From the NCBI RefSeq assembly GCF_000319305.2, contig NZ_AMWJ02000001.1, positions 806,001-870,000 on the forward strand: DNA of 64,000 nt, given 5' to 3'. Origin of the DNA: Pseudomonas bharatica CSV86. Lineage in GTDB: Bacteria > Pseudomonadota > Gammaproteobacteria > Pseudomonadales > Pseudomonadaceae. Positions 60,035-64,000 of this stretch are shown here, piece after piece. Position numbers and translations under genes: made by a program. Numbering within the stretch: position 1 is the stretch's first letter; each line of letters starts with the position of its first letter. Under the pieces are notes generated by a model that saw only the letters and a program-made list of their open reading frames with translations, was not told the DNA's origin and did no database searches.

Positions 60035-61312
60035 ATGATTAATTCGTTAAGCCTTCCTGGGTACCAGTTGGTGGATTCTGATGAGCAGAATGAAGACATA
60101 CATTTTCGGCTTGAAGCACCTACACCAGTAGCCTGCGAGGGGTGCGGCGTGCAGGGTGAGTTCGTGCGGTTCGGCAAGCGTGACGTTCCCTATCGTGATC
60201 TGCCCATCCACGGCAAGCGGGTCACTCTCTGGGTGGTCCGCCGCCGATACACCTGCCGGGCCTGCAAGACAACATTCAGGCCCCAGCTACCGGAGATGGT
60301 GGACGGATTCCGTATGACACTGCGGCTGCATGAGTACGTGGAGAAGGAATCCTTCAACCACCCCTACACCTTTGTGGCGGCACAGACCGGCCTGGACGAG
60401 AAGACGGTGCGCGACATCTTCAACGCCCGCGCCGAGTTCCTGGGGCGCTGGCACCGCTTCGAGACGCCCCGCATCCTGGGCATTGACGAGCTATACCTGA
60501 ACAAGCGCTACCGCTGCATTCTGACCAACATTGAGGAGCGAACCCTGCTCGACCTGCTGGCCACCCGCCGCCAGGACGTGGTGACCAACTACCTGATGAA
60601 GCTGAAAGACCGGCAGAAGGTCGAGATCGTCAGCATGGACATGTGGAACCCCTACCGGGCAGCGGTCAAGGCTGTGCTGCCCCAGGCCCGTATCGTGGTC
60701 GATAAGTTCCATGTGGTGCGCATGGCCAACGATGCCCTAGAGAGAGTGCGCAAGGGCCTCAGAAAGGAGCTGAAACCGTCCCAGAGCCGGACTCTCAAGG
60801 GAGACCGGAAAATCCTGCTGAAACGCGCTCACGAAGTCTCAGACCGGGAGCGCCTCATCATGGAGACCTGGACAGGCGCGTTCCCGCAACTGCTGGCCGC
60901 CTACGAGCACAAGGAGCGCTTCTACGGCATCTGGGACGCCACCACACGGCTCCAGGCAGAAGCCGCCCTGGACGAGTGGATAGCCACCATCCCGAAGGGC
61001 CAAAAGGAAGTCTGGAGCGATCTGGTCAGGGCAGTGGGAAACTGGCGCGAAGAGACCATGACCTACTTCGAGACGGACATGCCCGTCACCAACGCTTACA
61101 CGGAGTCCATCAACCGACTGGCCAAGGACAAGAACCGTGAAGGGCGCGGTTACTCCTTCGAGGTGATGCGGGCACGAATGCTCTACACCACGAAGCACAA
61201 GAAGAAGGCACCGACTGCGAAGGTCTCTCCTTTCTACAAGAAAACCATCGGTTACGGACTGCCGGACTTCGCAGAGGAACTCAACTACGGAGTCGATCTA
61301 TCAACCATCTGA
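60035..61312 (+). CDS. tnpA: ISL3-family transposase, copy B
   Basis: Same 425-residue protein, intact, with all catalytic residues. The right end of its own element is cut by copy C. Confidence 0.95.
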   Translation: MINSLSLPGYQLVDSDEQNEDIHFRLEAPTPVACEGCGVQGEFVRFGKRDVPYRDLPIHGKRVTLWVVRRRYTCRACKTTFRPQLPEMVDGFRMTLRLHEYVEKESFNHPYTFVAAQTGLDEKTVRDIFNARAEFLGRWHRFETPRILGIDELYLNKRYRCILTNIEERTLLDLLATRRQDVVTNYLMKLKDRQKVEIVSMDMWNPYRAAVKAVLPQARIVVDKFHVVRMANDALERVRKGLRKELKPSQSRTLKGDRKILLKRAHEVSDRERLIMETWTGAFPQLLAAYEHKERFYGIWDATTRLQAEAALDEWIATIPKGQKEVWSDLVRAVGNWREETMTYFETDMPVTNAYTESINRLAKDKNREGRGYSFEVMRARMLYTTKHKKKAPTAKVSPFYKKTIGYGLPDFAEELNYGVDLSTI

Positions 61313-61536
61313 TAATGGTATCAGGTTGGTGGGGTAAAGGTGCCCCATCAACCATTAAATGGGTATCCGGAATTTCTGGTTGATAAAATGCCAAAGATGT
61401 AAAGAAGAAAATCTTTCTCAGCGGATTATCTGATTGATCCTCTTCAGCCTACTCTACTGCCAATTTTCTGTTTCCACCTTCGCCTGAGTCTTCATAGCGA
61501 TGCTGACTAGGGAGGACAGCGAGAGCTGGGCAAGCG

Positions 61537-61851
61537 TCAAAGCGGTTCTGGTTCATGCGCAATCCGGACACCTGCACAACATTCCTCTTGTAAGAAACCG
61601 ATCAAATTCTCTAGGTGCCCATACTCGGGTATACAGACAATCGTGCGGCTATGTTTCTCCTGCCGGATCAGCCCTACCTTGGCCATGCGCGCAAGGTGAT
61701 GTGATAGCGTCGAAGCAGGAATACCCAGCCCCTTCTGGATATCTCCGACCGAAGCCCCATCATGGCCAGCTTTGACCAGAAAGCGGAACACGGACAGTCG
61801 GTGACTATTCCCTAGCTCAGCTAAGCTGGCTGCAACCTTTTCGTGATCCAT
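61537..61851 (-). CDS. arsR: ArsR-family repressor, copy C
   Basis: Same intact 104-residue protein as in copies 1 and A, with C73, C91 and C92. Start chosen at the ATG, as there. Confidence 0.9.
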   Translation of the reverse strand: MDHEKVAASLAELGNSHRLSVFRFLVKAGHDGASVGDIQKGLGIPASTLSHHLARMAKVGLIRQEKHSRTIVCIPEYGHLENLIGFLQEECCAGVRIAHEPEPL

Positions 61852-61864
61852 AGCACGCCCCAAT

Positions 61865-61946
61865 AATTCGATGTTTCTAGAATTATAGTTGACAGGTCGG
61901 ATAAACGCAAGTAGGCTGCGTACATCATTTCGACAATACTAGAAAT
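61865..61946. promoter_or_regulatory. Divergent promoters with paired operators, copy C
   Basis: Palindromes at 61865-61884 and 61927-61946, unchanged from copy A. Confidence 0.7.
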
Positions 61947-61962
61947 ATAGGAGTAATATTGA

Positions 61963-62997
61963 ATGTCATCTCAACTCCAAGACGCTCTAGGCATGTTCGC
62001 CTTTCTCGCTATCGAGCTATCGGTTTTATTCATTGGCATTAGCTTGCTGGTCGGAGTTCTTCAACGTCACATCCCACCATCCAAGGTGGAAGCGTTACTG
62101 ACTTCCAGTGGGAAGCGAGGCTATTTTCTTGCTGCTGGTTTAGGAGCTATAACGCCCTTCTGTAGTTGCTCGACTATCCCCATGTTGAAAGGGTTGATTC
62201 GGGCACGGGCCGGTTTTGGGCCGATGATGGTGTTTCTTTTCTCATCTCCGTTGCTGAATCCTATCGTCGTCGGCCTGCTGGTTGCCACGTTTGGATGGAC
62301 ACTTACTGCTATCTATGTGCTCGCCGCTTTGGTGGTCGCGGTAGGTGCCGGATGGCTGCTTCACACGCTTGGCTTCGAGCGTTATGTGCGCCGGACGGCG
62401 ACACAAGAGAGCAGTGGATGTAGTTCATCAGCAAGCCCGTGCAGTGCTACATCGACCGCATCGAGTTGCGGCACCAACAGCTGCGACACCACTCCGAAGA
62501 CGGCTTCTTGCGGGGCTGATAGGAAGACAACAGTCTCTACGTCTAGCGAATGCTGTGACAGTCAACCCACTGTCACGGTTAAGAAAGAAGGGAAGTACAG
62601 TGGTGTGTGGCGGGAAGCTTGGTCGGACTTTATCGATGTGTTGCCTTACCTGCTCATCGGTATTGCGATTGGCAGCGTGATCTATGGTTTCATGCCCACT
62701 GACTTATTGGAGCAGTATGCAGGCCCAGATAATCCCTTTGCCATTCCAGTTGCCGCTGTCATCGGCGTGCCGTTGTATATTCGCGCTGAAGCCGTCATAC
62801 CTCTGGCAGCGGCTCTGATGGCCAAAGGCGTGGGTGCCGGGACGGTGCTAGCGTTGATCATCGGCAGTGCCGGAGCCAGCCTGACTGAGCTCATTCTGTT
62901 GCGCTCTTTGTTCACGCTGAAGCTTTTAGCGGCGTTTTTAGCAGTCATTTTTGCTATGGCGATGATTGCCGGTTACGCCACCTACCTGTTTTTCTGA
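61963..62997 (+). CDS. ArsP/DUF318-type permease, copy C
   Basis: Same 344-residue protein; intact, with AGGAG before the ATG. Confidence 0.88.
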   Translation: MSSQLQDALGMFAFLAIELSVLFIGISLLVGVLQRHIPPSKVEALLTSSGKRGYFLAAGLGAITPFCSCSTIPMLKGLIRARAGFGPMMVFLFSSPLLNPIVVGLLVATFGWTLTAIYVLAALVVAVGAGWLLHTLGFERYVRRTATQESSGCSSSASPCSATSTASSCGTNSCDTTPKTASCGADRKTTVSTSSECCDSQPTVTVKKEGKYSGVWREAWSDFIDVLPYLLIGIAIGSVIYGFMPTDLLEQYAGPDNPFAIPVAAVIGVPLYIRAEAVIPLAAALMAKGVGAGTVLALIIGSAGASLTELILLRSLFTLKLLAAFLAVIFAMAMIAGYATYLFF

Positions 62998-63009
62998 TCA
63001 AGGCGGGAG

Positions 63010-64000
63010 ATGATTAATTCGTTAAGCCTTCCTGGGTACCAGTTGGTGGATTCTGATGAGCAGAATGAAGACATACATTTTCGGCTTGAAGCACCTACAC
63101 CAGTAGCCTGCGAGGGGTGCGGCGTGCAGGGTGAGTTCGTGCGGTTCGGCAAGCGTGACGTTCCCTATCGTGATCTGCCCATCCACGGCAAGCGGGTCAC
63201 TCTCTGGGTGGTCCGCCGCCGATACACCTGCCGGGCCTGCAAGACAACATTCAGGCCCCAGCTACCGGAGATGGTGGACGGATTCCGTATGACACTGCGG
63301 CTGCATGAGTACGTGGAGAAGGAATCCTTCAACCACCCCTACACCTTTGTGGCGGCACAGACCGGCCTGGACGAGAAGACGGTGCGCGACATCTTCAACG
63401 CCCGCGCCGAGTTCCTGGGGCGCTGGCACCGCTTCGAGACGCCCCGCATCCTGGGCATTGACGAGCTATACCTGAACAAGCGCTACCGCTGCATTCTGAC
63501 CAACATTGAGGAGCGAACCCTGCTCGACCTGCTGGCCACCCGCCGCCAGGACGTGGTGACCAACTACCTGATGAAGCTGAAAGACCGGCAGAAGGTCGAG
63601 ATCGTCAGCATGGACATGTGGAACCCCTACCGGGCAGCGGTCAAGGCTGTGCTGCCCCAGGCCCGTATCGTGGTCGATAAGTTCCATGTGGTGCGCATGG
63701 CCAACGATGCCCTAGAGAGAGTGCGCAAGGGCCTCAGAAAGGAGCTGAAACCGTCCCAGAGCCGGACTCTCAAGGGAGACCGGAAAATCCTGCTGAAACG
63801 CGCTCACGAAGTCTCAGACCGGGAGCGCCTCATCATGGAGACCTGGACAGGCGCGTTCCCGCAACTGCTGGCCGCCTACGAGCACAAGGAGCGCTTCTAC
63901 GGCATCTGGGACGCCACCACACGGCTCCAGGCAGAAGCCGCCCTGGACGAGTGGATAGCCACCATCCCGAAGGGCCAAAAGGAAGTCTGGAGCGATCTGG
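63010..64000 (+). CDS. tnpA: ISL3-family transposase, copy C (3' end outside window)
   Basis: The first 330 residues are visible and agree with the other copies, including the zinc-site cysteines, D151 and D223. E357 lies beyond the edge. Confidence 0.93.
   Translation, partial: MINSLSLPGYQLVDSDEQNEDIHFRLEAPTPVACEGCGVQGEFVRFGKRDVPYRDLPIHGKRVTLWVVRRRYTCRACKTTFRPQLPEMVDGFRMTLRLHEYVEKESFNHPYTFVAAQTGLDEKTVRDIFNARAEFLGRWHRFETPRILGIDELYLNKRYRCILTNIEERTLLDLLATRRQDVVTNYLMKLKDRQKVEIVSMDMWNPYRAAVKAVLPQARIVVDKFHVVRMANDALERVRKGLRKELKPSQSRTLKGDRKILLKRAHEVSDRERLIMETWTGAFPQLLAAYEHKERFYGIWDATTRLQAEAALDEWIATIPKGQKEVWSDL

Larger units (their letters stand above)
55393..61360 (+). mobile_element. ISL3-family element copy B, interrupted by copy A and cut at its end by copy C
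   Basis: B begins at 55393 (GGGTATCCGG). After 250 bases it is broken by copy A, resumes at 58628-58636, and its sequence stops at 61360, exactly 10 bases short of a full 2,985-bp element. The missing end (CCGTATACCC) should lie beyond copy C, outside the window. The left flank is AAAATAAG, so the same 8 bases are expected to the right of B's end. Its permease and transposase genes are intact; its arsR is a hybrid. Confidence 0.92.
61361..64000 (+). mobile_element. ISL3-family element copy C, cut by the window edge
   Basis: Begins GGGTATCCGG directly after ACCATTAAAT of copy B and matches the element up to the end of the window (2,640 of 2,985 bases). It should end near 64345. The expected 8-bp duplication is CATTAAAT (61353-61360 on the left). 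It lies in the terminal repeat of B. Confidence 0.93.

Noticed and set aside
55393..64000. Composite transposon between flanking element copies
   Set aside because: No cargo lies between the copies; they are nested, not flanking.

Overview
The window is chromosomal DNA from a Pseudomonas, most likely of the P. putida or P. fluorescens lineages. Three things point there: high G+C with strong third-position bias, runs of genes in the order familiar from pseudomonads, and many copies of the short palindromic repeat built on GTGGGAGC...GCTCCCAC. The familiar runs are ygiD/tpm/htpX/alaA/msrB/gpx/sagS; exbB-exbD-lpxK-ycaR-kdsB-ptp-murB-rne; rluC to fabF to tatD; and tyrB/uvrB/MFS pump/gltX. Most of the window is ordinary core genome.

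Layout. 1-10 kb: a ygiD-type dioxygenase cut by the window edge, tpm, htpX, alaA, a small oxidative-repair group (msrB, gpx), a sagS-like hybrid histidine kinase, a DUF815 ATPase, a free-methionine-sulfoxide reductase, a membrane-anchored protein of unknown function, and a duplicated tRNA-Glu/tRNA-Gly pair. 10-16.2 kb: an fadE acyl-CoA dehydrogenase gene split by a 2,985-bp ISL3-family element. 16.3-26.3 kb: a GST, a YadG/YadH-type ABC exporter, a DUF2062 protein, comEC, and the lipid A/cell-wall operon. 26.2-30.6 kb: a small rearranged duplication, then rne with a long leader. 30.6-45 kb: rluC, a HAD phosphatase, a signal-peptide peptidase, maf, then yceD-rpmF-plsX-fabD-fabG-acpP-fabF-pabC-mltG-tmk-holB-tatD (with no pilZ between holB and tatD), the likely small RNA rgsA, and a TetR regulator. 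45-55.2 kb: a MoaA-type radical-SAM protein, a lipoprotein, a DUF1285 protein, tRNA-Asn, tyrB, uvrB with a LexA-like box, an EmrAB-type pump, and gltX. 55.4-64 kb: three more copies of the same element, nested in one another.

The most interesting object is the 2,985-bp element (four copies, identical in every protein compared). Besides an ISL3-family DDE transposase it carries an ArsR-family repressor and a divergent permease of the ArsP (DUF318) type with a seven-cysteine cytoplasmic linker. The transposase start lies 13 bp after the permease stop, so the two look co-transcribed. The divergent promoter region contains two near-identical 20-bp palindromes, one over each start site. The repressor has cysteines at 73, 91 and 92. 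This suggests an element whose transposase is under metalloid (perhaps trivalent organoarsenical) control. The fadE copy is flanked by an 8-bp duplication and the break is exactly in frame, so precise loss would restore an 815-residue FadE. In the cluster, copy A sits inside the arsR of copy B (8-bp duplication seen) and leaves a hybrid repressor that lacks the CC pair. Copy C sits 10 bp from the end of B, and its far end lies beyond the window.
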